A stretch of DNA of 64,000 nucleotides, taken from assembly GCA_013368375.1 (NCBI GenBank), contig JAACJP010000002.1, positions 1 to 64,000 of the forward strand, given 5' to 3'. The number at the start of each line of letters is the position of its first letter. Position 1 is the stretch's first letter. The notes below the pieces were generated by a model. That model had not been told where the DNA came from and searched no databases. It was given only the letters and a program-made list of their open reading frames with translations. A program made the position numbers and the translations under genes. Of this stretch, positions 9,439 through 23,928 are shown in pieces. The stretch comes from Tricholomella constricta (taxonomy: Eukaryota; Basidiomycota; Agaricomycetes; Agaricales; Lyophyllaceae).

Positions 9439-10555
9439 ATGTCGTCTGCAGCTGCATCGCCGTCCCACGTCGTCGTTAGCCATAGCTATGCTATGGATAA
9501 ACATCTCCCCAGCAAAGGCGAGATCATCCTCGTTCGCCTCTCACAGGACCTTTTCGGACCTGGTTCCACGGGTATCGTTGGAAGTGTACCATCTCGCTCG
9601 ACTCGACGCAACTACCATCATGCCATCGTCTTGAACATCCGATTGCATCCGTACGAATCGCTTATTTCTTCTACTGTCTGTCCAATGCCCGCCTACTCTT
9701 CAACGGACCCAGAGTCCGGTCTATCATCTACCCGCTGGTTACTCAATCAACCCGATGACTACCAACAATTGCATATCCCTGTGCCGTACGAGGAGGCGTC
9801 CACTCTCACTCAATCGAACCCCCCGTTCTCGACGCCAGCGCAATTTGGTGATCCCCTTTTAATTGGAGGATGGAAGGATCGGAGACCCAGTTGGATTCAA
9901 GCTGTGCCACAGGTAGCGAAAATGAAGTATACAACCAGAGTACGCATTTCATTCTACTCAGGGCAGATATTTTATATAAACATGTTCGGCACAGTTCAAT
10001 TGCTACGAACCTCCAGTCAAGCTGAGCACGGATGAAGTCAGGCGCCTAAACGAATACTGGAGCCTCTTTGCTCCGCCTGTCTTCTCGGATGTCAGCATCA
10101 TGCCCCCGTCTCTGCCAGGCGGTGGTGATGCTGCGGCTGCGGAACCTGAAGTATCCCCCTCAGGGGGCGAGGCGGTCGCGGGCGGCAGCTTACTCCCTAT
10201 CCAGCTCGGTGGAAGCAATCAGCAAGGCAGAGCAGTCCTCCCGGCTAATAGAAGCTTGGCTTTTCAGGCCCTTTATTCAAATGATGCCGTCAAATGCGCT
10301 TTTGCAGCCTTGGATCGAGAACGACACTCTGTGAAACTCTATTCATCTTCAGACGACGATAGTGATGACGACGACGAGGTTTGGGAAGACAACATGGATC
10401 CGATTACGTTTGCTAGGTATTACGCAGCTGCCGATCCACGTCTGGCAAGGATTGTTCAGGAACACGATAAGAAGATGCGCGATCGCCTCAATCAAGGGAT
10501 CATGAGCTGGGTGGAAGAAATTCAATCTGAGAAATCTGAATGGGGCGCATCATAG
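9439..10555 (+). CDS. hypothetical protein, acidic C-terminal tract
   Basis: Two exons, 9439-9939 and 9995-10555 (55-nt intron, phase 0), giving 353 aa. The ATG at 9439 gives MSSAAASPSHVVVSHSY; an upstream in-frame ATG at 9382 is possible. The region KMKYTTR joins FNCYEPPVKLSTDEVRRLNEYW across the intron. A Ser/Asp-rich acidic run (SSSDDDSDDDDE) lies near residue 270. There is no transmembrane segment or signal peptide. I do not recognise the family. It starts 190 bp from the divergent DIRS-like gag ORF. Confidence 0.6.
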
Positions 10556-11084
10556 TAGGAGCGGGAGGTTGGGTTGGGGATTCTTGTACAGCTATTCTCA
10601 GGAATTTTATCATATGTGTATGCTGCATCCCCGTAGTAATGATCGGAAAACCACAGTCGCGACGTCCAGGTCTACATCCTCTATAGTAACGTCTATGCTA
10701 CAATGTGTATCTACGATAAAGTGTCCAAGACAGAACTCCCTGCCTCTCAAAACCTGCCTGCATCACATCGATGCCGCTCCACCAACTGCTTCCCACCCCT
10801 CGCCGCTCCAGATGCTCAGCCATGTGGTATTGAGTTCCACAACCCCAACAGGACGAGAACTCCATCCTCTCCTAAAAGAACACACACATTCTCTCTCGCC
10901 CAAAAGCACCCGAGCGACTGGAAGATCTCTATTTCGAAGAGATCGTCGCTGAATTGCACCCGTGCGTGCACCGTCCTCCGAGAGCATGGCTCGCAACGCG
11001 CCAAAAAAACCCAAAGGCTTGGCAGGCAGACGCTGCGCTGCGGTAGCATAACAATAAACTTGCGAATCCGTCCAACGGGGGCCG
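10556..11084. other. intergenic, convergent 3' ends
   Basis: About 530 bp between the stop codons of a plus-strand and a minus-strand gene. The open frames here are short and lack family features; I see nothing functional. Confidence 0.5.
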
Positions 11085-13443
11085 TCACTCGTCCTGCAGC
11101 CCTTTGCCAGGGTATTGGAAGCTTCCGTTGCGCGACGTCATCTGCCGCGTAAAGCTGCCGGAGAGGTTCATCTGAGACGTATTGCGCGACCGTGCCAAGG
11201 AAGGAACGCCGTTGGAGAGGACATTGTTATTAGCCATGAAGAGGCTTTCATCTAACAGTGCTGGTGAGGGGGAGGGGGACCGTGATATCGAGTTTCTGGA
11301 AACGTATTGCGTGGAGCTCGCGGTGACCTCGAAGTCGTTGGGTAAAGAGTACGATCGTGTCGGTGATACTCGTGTGGGCGTCGTGCTGATGTGTCGTAAT
11401 TTGGGGTTATGGGATGTCACAACGGAGAGCGCGACTGGCTGTGGTTTGGTGCCCGTAAACGAAAAAACGCGGCGGATGGGGTACAGCCATTTTTGCGTTG
11501 TTGAGGTTGGAGACCCTGGACGAGAAGCGCCTGAGTAGCCATGGCCATTGGGCATTGTCCCCTCTTCCAGTGAATATCCTCTGTCGCGTTTTGTCACGTG
11601 ACGGATGGACCGAAGGCATGAAGCTCGCAGGTGACGGCGCATGGGAAATGCGACGATTGCAAAGAAGATAAAGGAAATGAGAAGGAGGAATAGGACGGGG
11701 GAGAATCCGAGGGAAGACCGCGTCAGTTTGATTGGAAGAAGAGGGGTGATACGGTCTTCAATGCCGTTCATGCTCCAAAATGGAGGCCGAATGGGCTTGA
11801 TGTGGAAGCCAGGAGTATCAGGGATCTCCTCTATAGGGTCAACCAAAGGGCGGTGGGTGCTCGATGACAGCGGTACCTCCTTGCTCGCCTCGAGAACCAT
11901 CTTCCCAAGCGTCCAGCTGATAGCGATGTCGCCGACGGTATCGAGAGACTGAAAGGCAGGCCTTCCAAGACCCTTCTTCTCCGCCTCCTTCTCCACCTTG
12001 TCCCCCTCTGTCGTAACGTTCCCTCCTGGATCCATCAACCGCGGAATTCCAATGCCCTCATGCAAGACGTTCGCAATCCAGGCAGCCTTGAAGCACTGCA
12101 TCTCCAACCGCGACCGTTCAACCGACGGATCCCATTTTCCGACGGCCACAACCTTCCCATCCTCCTCCACTTCACCATCCCCACCAAGCCTATTTTGCGC
12201 CCTCGACAACTCGTGCTCCTTCATGATCCCGTCCCAGTCTCTCGAGCAAAAGTTCGACGCGGCGCGCTCATACTGGACGAAATCGTATGCACCTCCCAGG
12301 CCGAAGATGTGCTCCGAAGAGTACCAATACTCTGAAACACCGATGAAATGGGAGACAGAGAAGTCTATCGGCGGAACGTGAATCCCGTTCATGAGGCAAG
12401 GCGTGTCTGGACACGGTGTTGATTTATTCAGAAGCGCTGCCGTCTTCTGCATGCACTGCTCAAACGAGCCGGTCCCTTGGAGTCGGTGCGCCTTGTTCGT
12501 ATGGGTATCCGACGGCACATCATGGACAGGTTTCTCCGTCAGCTCCAGATCCTTCGGCAGACACGGATCCGGCACGACATCCCTCTGACCATCCTTTCTT
12601 GTCGCCTCAAAGTCCGTTATGGCCTTGCCTACATACCGCTCGCGCGCCTGGTTCGTACCGTAGCCCAGCCACGTCGTGACAAACACCTTGTGCTTGATCT
12701 CCTGCCCGCCCAGAAGACGTAGCCGAACGTCGATGAGGTGCTTCGCGTCGTGCTCGCTGACGTGGCCGGGCTCGAACGCGATCTGCGTAGACGCGCCGCC
12801 CATGTCGAGGAAGCCGTAGGTCGTGCGGTTTTGGCTGGAGCCCGTAAACCCGTCCATGAGATAGTTTACCGCGATCCATCCGAAAAGCCCTTCCTCTTCT
12901 CCGGTAATTATCCGAACGCTCGAGCCGCAGGGACCCATGGTGGACGGCTCGTCGATTTTGAAGGACGAGTGCAGTACCAGGAATTTACATGCCTCCTGCA
13001 GAACTTCAGCCTGCTTCACGGGGGTAAGAAGACGCATTCCAGCGGTCGCTAGCAGAAACAAAGGAGTCTCCTTTTCGAGCGACGGGGGTATATGTTTCCT
13101 GGCATGGCTGAGCAACGGCTGGAGGTATTTCGCAACCCCCTCAGGGTTATTGGCGAACGATGATATGCCTATTTGACCCCACATGTGTTAACGAAGCTAT
13201 TCCGGGCATTGAACACCGCTCCTGCGCACCTGGCTCGACTTTGTGTACCCATTCGTCCCCTCTCTCCGTCCCCTTTTCGACCTTTGGTAGAGTGAATTCG
13301 AGCTCGCTGCCCTTTACAATACTTATCGAGCGCGGGTCTTTCCAGCTGTAAATTTGAAGCCTCGAACCCGACGAGCCTGCGTCAATCACGACACCAAAAT
13401 GCCGTCCTACCATCCAAGGATCGAGCCCACTGGGAGGAGGCAT
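11085..13443 (-). CDS. YND1: Golgi apyrase, GDA1/CD39 family (Ynd1-type)
   Basis: Two exons on the minus strand, 13443-13230 and 13168-11085 (61-nt intron, phase 1), 765 aa. The apyrase conserved regions are in order: ACR1 VVIDAGSSGSRLQIYSW near residue 20, ACR2 LATAGMRLL, ACR3 ITGEEEGLFGWIAVNYL, ACR4 FLDMGGASTQIAFEPG. A hydrophobic segment (SPVLFLLLISFIFFAIVAF) near residue 530 is a single transmembrane helix, followed by a long Ser-rich cytosolic tail. There is no N-terminal membrane anchor, which fits Ynd1 rather than Gda1. It hydrolyses nucleoside di- and triphosphates in the Golgi lumen, removing GDP/UDP by-products of glycosylation. The start is set by ACR1 lying close to the N-terminus as in yeast Ynd1. 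Confidence 0.9.
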
Positions 13444-14702
13444 GGTGCGTTTCTGAGTCGAGCACTAGTGCGTGGCGTAGCAGGTCCAGCGTGGAAAGGG
13501 CTATGAACGGATGGGGGGGAGAAGGGATCAGGGAATTTATCGTTGAAACGTTTTGCGGACAACTCACAACATCGTTTACTGAAACCCACGTGGCGCCGTG
13601 ATCTCGATCAAAGCTATCGCCTTGCGAGCGTCACAGGAACAAATAACGCCTTTCGTTCCTTAGAATGGTGCGGACGCCTCGTCCATTCACCATTTACCGC
13701 CTGACGCACAAGAAAAGAAGGCTGAGACATGGGGAAGTGTTCATACAATGTCCGATTACACTCATAGACATCTCTGTCTGGAGTTGAAACAAAGTACTTA
13801 CCTTTCTCTCAGCTGCGTTTTACCCTGATTCAGAATAGAGGTGTTCAATAAGGACGTCAGACGTCAGATAATCAAACGTGAAGAAGAATGGGACCAAGTC
13901 TAGGAATTCTGTGTGCCTGATCGACGGAGCATTCCATGGCAAAAAATGAACTTGTCCTGACGCTCTGGTTTTGCTCCGGAAATGGTTGAAGATCAGATAA
14001 TTAGTCTGAGGAAACCTGATGCACCAGCGAGAGTTGATAATTCTTGTCGTACACGCCAAACATTGGTGCGCCACGCGATGATTGGCCAAAGTGATGAGCT
14101 AGACAAGTCGTTTACTTTGCAATTGCGGGCAACATTGATCTTGATAGAACAAAGCTAAAAGGCCAGAGCCACAAGGTGTAAGAGCCCTGTTAGTATACAT
14201 ACGATAACCACCGCTCGCAGCAGATTCAAGACGCTAAGAAACTTTGAATTGCGAAGAGCAAGAGTCCCCTCCAATTTCGAGTCAACTCTGCTCGAATTCA
14301 AGTTGGCCACGGAGACATCGCCTCGAGCTCGAGGGAATGTGAAGTTGTAGCAACAATAGGCCCCAGATAAGCGTTTAAAGATACCACAGGCAGACATGAC
14401 TGTCGTTGCAATTTATAGAACAGCCATCGCGTGGTCTAATTTTCAGGGGGGGATTTAGGCAGGAAGCAACAGCGCACATGAGCTGCCAGCGTCTGTAATC
14501 CTTCAAGTGACGAGCTGGGAATAACCTGACTAGACTTGGCATCGGTACCTACGGACTGGCACAGAGGACCAAACTTTTCGACAGTTGCAAAACAGGGGTA
14601 TACTTTTAGGATGACGTTACCGACGACTCACAACGGGTGAACATTCTTTCATCTGCTCTCTATCTCTAGGATGCGATTATTCAAAGGCTATGCCCGGCTT
14701 GG
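13444..14702. other. intergenic, no supported gene
   Basis: About 1.26 kb between the apyrase start and the deacylase stop. Two minus-strand frames of 80-90 codons (near 13820-14089 and 14155-14397, the latter with a hydrophobic end) have no recognisable features. I see no tRNA or repeat. Confidence 0.45.
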
Positions 14703-15626
14703 TCAAGGCGTGGCGGCCTTTTTGGGCGTACCCACACCAGGTGTTCCGAGCGGATCGACGTATTCAGACTTGCGTGAATCAAGCGTAAACGTTACGGGCC
14801 CCTGATAGAGAACAGTTGACATCGATTAGCCAGGAGTAATTCTTCCAATTCCTGTCACATACCTCGTTTGTTAGGCTGACATCCATCATAGCGCCGAACC
14901 TTCCATCTAGAGTAGAGCATAACGGTTAAAAACAGAGGGAGGCACGTTCGGTAACTCAATTCCGAAAAGGCGGAGATGAAGAGTACCTTGAATCTTTTCA
15001 GGCTTGTACGCCTGTCCCATCTGTTCCAAAAACGTGGTGTACATCTCCCGCGAAGGTTCCGTGGCCTTCGAAATAAAAGGTGAGGGAAGTCGTTAAAGGA
15101 ATGACGGGGTCCGTACCATGGCGCGGTGGAAATCGGGTTTGTTTCCTTTGGTAGTATTCGCCATGAGCGTAAATTGGGAAACACAGAGGATCTCTCCATC
15201 AATATCCTTCACATTTGCCTTCCACATCTTCCCGGGATCAGTGGGATCCGAAAAGACTCGAAGATTGAGACTAGAGATCAATGACGGAGTCAGTTTTGTA
15301 ACGCCACTTGGGTATGTCTCGACGGTCGTGGTCGCAGCACCATTCAAAGACGATTGACACTGACATCTTTTTCGACAATGCCAAAACATCCGTCATGGTG
15401 TCATCTATTCTGCAAATAAGAAAGATTGGGATTTGGGTCTTCAAAGAAATAAACACCACAGACCTGAACCGATGCCTACAAGGACCATGAGCCCTTTGGA
15501 TATGCGAGAAACGACTTGATTGTCGACTGCCACAACATTAGTATCCAATTTCTGGATGGAAACAGCAGCCACGTCAAACGTACCAGTCACCGATGCAGAT
15601 GTAACACGTTGCACCACAGCTCGCAT
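14703..15626 (-). CDS. DTD1: D-aminoacyl-tRNA deacylase
   Basis: Seven exons on the minus strand: 15626-15584, 15526-15460, 15409-15365, 15270-15117, 15065-14987, 14906-14863, 14801-14703, totalling 531 nt (176 aa). It begins [14 protein letters not shown], the usual family start. SQFTLM lies at residues 83-88 and [10 protein letters not shown] from 94, the two signature motifs that line the active site and confer chirality selection. It removes D-amino acids (and glycine) mischarged on tRNAs in the cytosol. The join between exons 2 and 3 is the least certain: a GT at 15459 gives GIGSGLIDDT. The last 15 residues are a Thr/Pro/Lys extension. Family length is about 150-180 aa. Confidence 0.88.
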
Positions 15627-16370
15627 CGTCACCTTCAAGGGGGCTAATTTATGAAGTGAGAGTTAAACTCAAGGCCGGAGGATCGAAGGACAACTTGACT
15701 GCTTCGGCGACGGGCATCGGTTGTCGGATGAGAGGTGATCGAACGTCACATGGGCAACACCTACCGTTTGAAGTCGCGGCATTGTCGTAAATACAAGGTT
15801 AGGTGTCTTTGACTAGGCGAAGTTCAAAGAGCGAGAAATTCGACGTCCTCGAGTGACGAGCTAGCTACTGGGATGTGGCGAGCAGGAAAAGATGATGATG
15901 ATGATGATGAATTCTGTTTTGACTGCCGGACAAGCTACACTGAAATTCTCTGTGTGTGGGTATTATCGCGAGCAGGAAAAGAGGCCTATCTATGTAGAAA
16001 GCGCTGCAATCACATGGAAAGCAGGGGGGAAACATAGCGAGCGAGGGAGCAGAAAAGACGGTTCGCACATCGAAATATGTCAAACACAAGATCGTGTTTT
16101 GATATCGGATGACTGCAGTTGGGTAAAGAGAAATGAGGAGTGAGCAAGGGACGAGCGAGTGCTGTGGTTGGGACTTCTAGGAAATTGTAAAGGGTTGTTG
16201 AACCTTCAATTCCAAGAAATGTTGCACAACAAATGAGGATATATATCAACTCGGAGGCGTTGCTTTTAACCAAGAGAAGGCTGTGTTGCCAGAGGTAACG
16301 CGTGGAGGAGGATTTCGAGCGAGAGCTATCGTCGCGACTGTAGAGATCATGTGAATTTCATCGCTCTGTA
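15627..16370. other. intergenic, divergent promoter region with GAT microsatellite
   Basis: 744 bp between the divergent starts of the deacylase and MDM12. A perfect GAT repeat of about 6.5 units lies at 15891-15910. No gene seen; it presumably holds both promoters. Confidence 0.55.
15891..15910. repeat. GAT trinucleotide microsatellite
   Basis: Uninterrupted GAT units, 20 bp, non-coding. Confidence 0.9.
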
Positions 16371-17543
16371 ATGTCCATTGACCTGGAATGGGGCAAGTTG
16401 GACTCGTCGCTCTCCTCGTACCTCGTTGAGGTCCTCAATCGCCAGCTAACAAATGCAGAAAGACCCTCTTTCATAGGCCCCGTTGAAGTCACCTCTTTAG
16501 ACTTTGGTTCAGCGTCTCCTGATGTAGAGCTCGTTGACTTGCGGGACATCTACCGCGATTTTCTCGACGACGACGACGATGACGACCTGGATCGGGGACC
16601 TGTGAAGGTCACAGAAGGTGCAGAGGACGACGACGGCTTCGAATGGGTCTCTAGACGAGCAGCAGGGAGGGAAGAAGGGCTCTCATACCATCACCTTCCT
16701 CCTCACATGCGATATGGCCCATATGGATCTGCAAGCATGTTTGCTTCGCCACCTTCGCTCACCACGCCTGTGGACCCTTGGAATCCTGGTATGAGCCTAC
16801 CAAGCCTCTCGGACAACAGAGTACCATACTCTCCATGGCCGAATGGCCCTCCCATGTATCGTAGTCCATCTCCAGCAACGCCCTTCTACGCGCAGTCAGT
16901 CAACGATTTCGAGGCCGAACACCCTGAGATGCCAATGCGCGCCCCCCAGTCATCCTCTCATGACGCCAACACAGATCCCTCGCACACGCAAGCAGAACCA
17001 GACCAGCTCGCGCAGCAAAACCAGCACCCGAATCTCCAAGTGCACCTGCACGTAAACTGGCAATCAGACCTCCGCATCACTCTCACCACTTCGCTCCTGA
17101 TAAACTACCCTTCGCCCATGTTCATGTCGCTCCCTATCAAGCTTTCCGTCACCGGCCTCATATTCAACGGCGAGCTCGCCGTCGCATACGAGGGCGAGCG
17201 ACGGCGCATCCACATCTGTATTCTCGATGATCTTGACCCGTACGGTCCAGCCGCAGCAAGTGATCGTCCGAAGCGCGACTCCATGAGCAGCAGCACTCCT
17301 CCCGAGCTGGACGATGAGTCCCCGTCAGCGGGGAGTGCACCCGCGCGTCCGTCGAAGCCGTTGCCTGTGGGGCAGCGGCTGCTGCCGTCGATATACATCG
17401 AGAGCGAGATCGGCCAGGCGGACAAGCATGTGCTGAAGAACGTGACGCGTGTGGAACGGTTCATCCAGGATGTCATACGGAGGACTGTGGAGGAGGAGCT
17501 GGTGTTTCCCAATTTCCATACGCTCGTCATGGGTGAGCAGTGA
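16371..17543 (+). CDS. MDM12: Mdm12, ERMES complex subunit (SMP domain)
   Basis: Single exon, 390 aa. It starts MSIDLEWGKLD, the near-invariant Mdm12 N-terminus. The SMP lipid-transfer domain is split by a long insertion: an N-terminal strand region (1-60), an acidic/Pro-rich insert (about 60-220), then VHLHVNWQSDLRITLTTSLL, LPIKLSVTGLIFNGELAVAY and RRIHICILDD. It ends with IYIESEIGQ and RVERFIQDVIRRTVEEELVFPN, the usual C-terminus. Mdm12 bridges Mmm1 in the ER membrane and Mdm34 in the mitochondrial outer membrane and moves phospholipids between them. No membrane segment, as expected. Confidence 0.95.
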   Translation: MSIDLEWGKLDSSLSSYLVEVLNRQLTNAERPSFIGPVEVTSLDFGSASPDVELVDLRDIYRDFLDDDDDDDLDRGPVKVTEGAEDDDGFEWVSRRAAGREEGLSYHHLPPHMRYGPYGSASMFASPPSLTTPVDPWNPGMSLPSLSDNRVPYSPWPNGPPMYRSPSPATPFYAQSVNDFEAEHPEMPMRAPQSSSHDANTDPSHTQAEPDQLAQQNQHPNLQVHLHVNWQSDLRITLTTSLLINYPSPMFMSLPIKLSVTGLIFNGELAVAYEGERRRIHICILDDLDPYGPAAASDRPKRDSMSSSTPPELDDESPSAGSAPARPSKPLPVGQRLLPSIYIESEIGQADKHVLKNVTRVERFIQDVIRRTVEEELVFPNFHTLVMGEQ

Positions 17544-18078
17544 TGGTGTAGTCTGGAGATATGCAGAGACAGCTTGGACGATCTACTTTGACATACATTG
17601 TAGGTGGCTTCGTTTCAAGAGGGTCCTAATTCTTACGATAGATTCGTCTTTAGAGCTTCGGGACAGGCATTTCGCGAGCTGGTAAATATCACACATCGCA
17701 GGTCGTCACCGTCTTCCCTTCATCACATCACAAATCCCTCCTGCACCAAAGAAATTATTTACGCTCTGCATCCGGCTGCACCTCACTCCCACCTCCCCCC
17801 CACTTCAAGGACACGACTCCTCGACAGTACTCTGCACCCAAACATGGCGATAGTTGGCCCATTGGTCGTAACCCAAGAGGCTTCGGATTCATGCACCCCC
17901 TCAAGTAAATCAAATGTTGGTTGCAAGGCGATCTACCACAAATGTACCTCAACTTTCAAGATTGAGGCGTGTGTTTCCTCCGCGGAGTCACTCACAGATG
18001 CAGATACCCAGAATGAAGGATAATAATAAAGTACACCACGTTGGCTATCAATACACCCCCACTAATATGCTCGATAAT
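17544..18078. other. intergenic, convergent 3' ends
   Basis: 535 bp between MDM12 and the ELP3 stop. A 140-codon plus-strand frame here lacks family features. Nothing else seen. Confidence 0.5.
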
Positions 18079-20317
<2,239 letters not shown>

Positions 20318-20929
20318 GAAGAAGGAAAGTTAAGAATGACATATTGATGTGTAGATCGGTGAAACGCACCATCGACATTGGTTCTCTGTACCATTTATTG
20401 AATTTTATATCCTCGTCCACCTTACAGGATTCCACTCGCGATTGAAGGGGCCGTTAGCAATTAAAAGTACTTCAATTGCACAACGGGAGTCAGTCAGACC
20501 CTTCGAGAGTTTCTTCCGGCACAAACCACGTGGTTACGTCCGAATTCCGATACACGCGGACAGACGCGGACTTTCTTATCGTCTTGCCAGAGCCCAGCTT
20601 CAGTCCTGCTTCGACTTATGGCGCTTCTCCAAATGACAAACTCGAAACTGTTTTACCGTGCTGCATCTTCTGCTGTTAGAAGATCCTCTTCGTTCCTGAA
20701 GACTGTCATCTCGACATCAAAACGAAGGCTGTGACTGTTTTGGAGAACGCGGCGATGGTTGTTCTGTGGCATAGCAACATACTGAGGTACAAGCTCACTC
20801 AATTGATGAAATGGGCTGGTCGATGTCGAGCGGGATCTGAAAATAGATTAATATGATGGACACCCAACCTGGACCGTAAACGTGCCGCACTGTTTCTGGC
20901 GCTTTCGTTCCTTCTTCAATTTTCTGTCG
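20318..20929. other. intergenic, divergent promoters
   Basis: 612 bp between the ELP3 start and the first RTIDD-family gene. Short frames only. Confidence 0.5.
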
Positions 20930-22593
20930 ATGCACTTGCCATTGTGGCTTTTTTTATCTTTCTTTCTCTCTCGCTTTTGGCGCGCAAGCGCACTTGTTAC
21001 CAACCGGACGATCGATGACACTACTGGCGATGTAGTAACTGGGGCTCGACCTGTGTACTTGCCCACTACCTCCTTCACTTGGGAGGATGCCACCTGCAAG
21101 AGATGTGCAATCACGCCAGATCCTAGCCAGGCGTTTAAGGGGACATGGACTGCTGCGACATATAAACCTGAACTTGTCTCCATGTCCATTGAACTGTCAT
21201 TCAGAGGTGCGCATCACACTGGATACATTGGTTATTTTTAAAGTCAGGACTGACGGAACAACGCTTCAGGAACCGCAATCTATGTGTTTTTTATCCTGGC
21301 AAACTTCATAGCAGAAGGCATCGCCACAGAAACGGCATGTAATTTTACATTGGATGGCCGCCCAGCAGGTTCCTTCCACCATATCCCTTCTACAAGCCGC
21401 GAGCTAGAATACAATGTCCCCGCCTTCTCACAAGCCAACCTAGCCAACATTGACCATAAGCTGATCGTGTCAACATCCGGGATTACCGATCGGGAAATTT
21501 TTGTCAACTTTGATTATGCCATTTATACGTATGTCACGTCCTTGACTGATTTCAATGAGAGGCGCTCACCAGCTGGGCTAGATTTGATGATGCCCCCACG
21601 ACAACTATATCCCAGAAATCTACTACGACGTCGCAGGGATCGCAAACTTCTGCTGTGATTCTAGAAAACCCTAACGATGGATCAAGATCAAAAGTGAATA
21701 TCGGCGCCATAGTCGGAGGTGTCATCGGCGGAGTCGCAGCTCTGCTAGCCCTCATCCTACTACTGGTATATTTCCGCCGACGGCAGCGCGTCTCGCGAGC
21801 CCCTCCGGCAAACTTCTCGATTGACGGCGACGACCTCGGACACCCAATGGCTCCCCCTCCTGTCGGGTGGTCCAATAGTGATGGCTCTATTGTCCCTTTT
21901 CTTACAGGCGCGGTGGCCACCTCTGCGCAAATTCGTGCTCGACCAGAGACGCAAAGCGATTTTCTCCAGTCCGGCACTATAGTTTCGCCTTCCATGGTCA
22001 CTCTTGATTCTCACTCGTTCTACCGAACGAGCAGCGAGCAGGTTCTGCATCACACCGGCCCCTCACATACGAACAGCGATCTGGTTGACATCGGCGTCAC
22101 GGGGACCTTGAACACGAGTGCACCGCCCGACAACAATTTCTCTGCCCACGGGGTCATCGCGTCCGCTAAATTTTCCTCCGGAGGTATCCCATTCGACACC
22201 TCTGCATATGGGGGCATTATTACCGCCAGCACCGCTCCGCTAGCCCATATGCGCCCCGGGTCCACCGCGACTCCGGACGCCCGCCAAGATGAGCTACGGC
22301 GCGGGCGTCAATTAGAGATCGACCGACAGCTACGCGCAGTGAAACGGGATATGCACAACCTTAGATCGGACATCACGACGGAGACCGCGCGGCAGCCGCC
22401 TGTGCGCCAGCGTAGAGGGGATGAGGGGACGGAGGTGGCAGAGATGCGCGAACAGATGCGCCTTATGAAACAGCAGATTGCCTACTTGCAGACGCAGCAG
22501 CAGTCAGACTGGGCACTGGGGCTGTCGAACGAGCCGCCGCCGGGGTATTCGGCCCAGCATCCGAGTTCCCTCGGTGAATCAAGGCTGCTCTGA
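20930..22593 (+). CDS. RTIDD-family membrane protein 1
   Basis: Three exons, 20930-21206, 21270-21528, 21582-22593, with phase 1 and phase 2 introns; 515 aa. A signal peptide (MHLPLWLFLSFFLSRFWRASA) is followed by the ectodomain: NRTIDDTTGDVVTG, a CxxC pair (CKRC), the IYVFFILAN strand, CNFTLDG, and FVNFDYAIYT at the exon 2/3 border. A Ser/Thr stalk leads to a transmembrane helix (IVGGVIGGVAALLALILLLVYF), then a long cytosolic tail with a coiled coil (EMREQMRLMKQQIAYLQTQQ) and a PPPGYS end. The family is widespread but uncharacterised in mushrooms (recollection). It looks like a single-pass surface receptor or adhesion protein, which is inference. The start at 20930 is preferred over 20882 because it gives a clean signal peptide. 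Confidence 0.8.
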
Positions 22594-23928
22594 TGACTGC
22601 AATGTTTTCTTCCTCCTCTATACAGCATTGGCCACGTCGCGGCATCTGTACCAGGCTCCTGTAACTACAGCGACTTCATGAAGGCATAGATCATCCAACG
22701 TCTTACGGGGTCCAGTATCATGCCAGCAGGCCTACAAGGGAACTTGACAGCATCGCGTCGATAACCTACGATTCCTGCGTACTGCCCGTCCGCTTCTTGC
22801 CAGACCTCCACCCATTGCGGCTTTGTGCTTCAAAGAATGGGAGATCGGCGACCAGTTGCATGCCACGATGTGCACGTCTGCATTATTGCTTTCGCAGCTA
22901 GCCCTAATTTATTTGGATGTATATCTCAATCTTCTTCAGAAAACTGAGTAATCACCTTCTCATTCGCATCATATGTGGAGCTTTATAAAACTTGTTATTC
23001 TCAAGGAACTTCCAGTGACAGTGCCAGAGTCGACGCGCAACGGCGCAGCAAGGCTCCCTGACTCCTTGTGCCGGAGACGGTTCAAGTTTGTTCTTCGAGT
23101 CTTGACTTTTCACCACACTTCAATCTGGGGAATTCTTGTATCCTTTCATTCCTCTGCCAGTCATTAAAACATTCTCATCTGCAAGCCTGGGATATGCCCG
23201 ATTATAGAAGTTAGCTTTTAAATTAGACTGCAACATGATGAGAATCTCCAGGTTGCTTGATTGCTGACCCCGAGGATCCTTTCCTTTTTTTTTTCAACCT
23301 TGCCAGTCGCACGATGTTCCTGCGTCTGCATTTTCTTGTCTCTCTTCTTCTCTTAAATGTTTGGCGCGCAGGTGGATTGTGTACATCTGCAACAAAATAT
23401 ACCCGTCTAATGTTCTTTATCTGAGTGCAATGAATACAGGATTCAGAGGCCTTGAAACTGCAAGGAAAGCAAGTGTAATCCAGGTCGAATTACTTCCAGA
23501 ATGCAGAAAGAATTAGGTGAGTATGACCATTGACCATCGCCGCTATATTGGGACAGATGGTGACACGCACGCCGACATGTTTGTCTCCGGCAATCACTAT
23601 CGCTGCAAAGTTTGTCTCTATGTTTTGTCGGGTTCTCATCTACGACTCAGCTGAAGCCAGGCAGGGAACAATCCTTCAACCAACTCTCTTCTGCTCTTGT
23701 TCAGTGTCATTTTTGTGTCATGAAGGCTGCGAGTTTGTTCTGTGACCTGACTTTCCTTGTCGCTTTCATCGCTATCTTCCCGATCATCAGGCCTCCGCCA
23801 TCCTGCTTGTACCATCAAACGAAGTTGGGGTTCTGCACCTGATCACAGTTGCTTGAAACTGTGTTCGATGGCTTATCACCTTGATCATGCCAGCGCAGCA
23901 TTAGTCCGTCTCCTCCAAGCCTCCACCA
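22594..23928. other. intergenic within the tandem array, holds a signal-exon relic
   Basis: 1.33 kb between family members 1 and 2. Apart from the relic signal-peptide exon at 23315 and T-rich stretches I see nothing coding. Confidence 0.5.
23315..23400 (+). pseudogene. relic first exon of an RTIDD-family gene
   Basis: An ATG followed by MFLRLHFLVSLLLLNVWRAG reads like the signal peptide of the neighbouring family members, at the position expected from the tandem spacing. The RTIDD ectodomain does not follow and a stop comes soon after. Probably a remnant left by unequal exchange or decay; the evidence is short and hydrophobic, so weak. Confidence 0.35.

Noticed and set aside
13820..14397. 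Two minus-strand ORFs of 80-90 codons between the apyrase and the deacylase
   Set aside because: No homology clue or splice linkage; one has a hydrophobic end but no signal-peptide layout.
17604..18023. 139-codon plus-strand ORF after MDM12
   Set aside because: Lies in the 3' region of MDM12, no family features, low coding signal.
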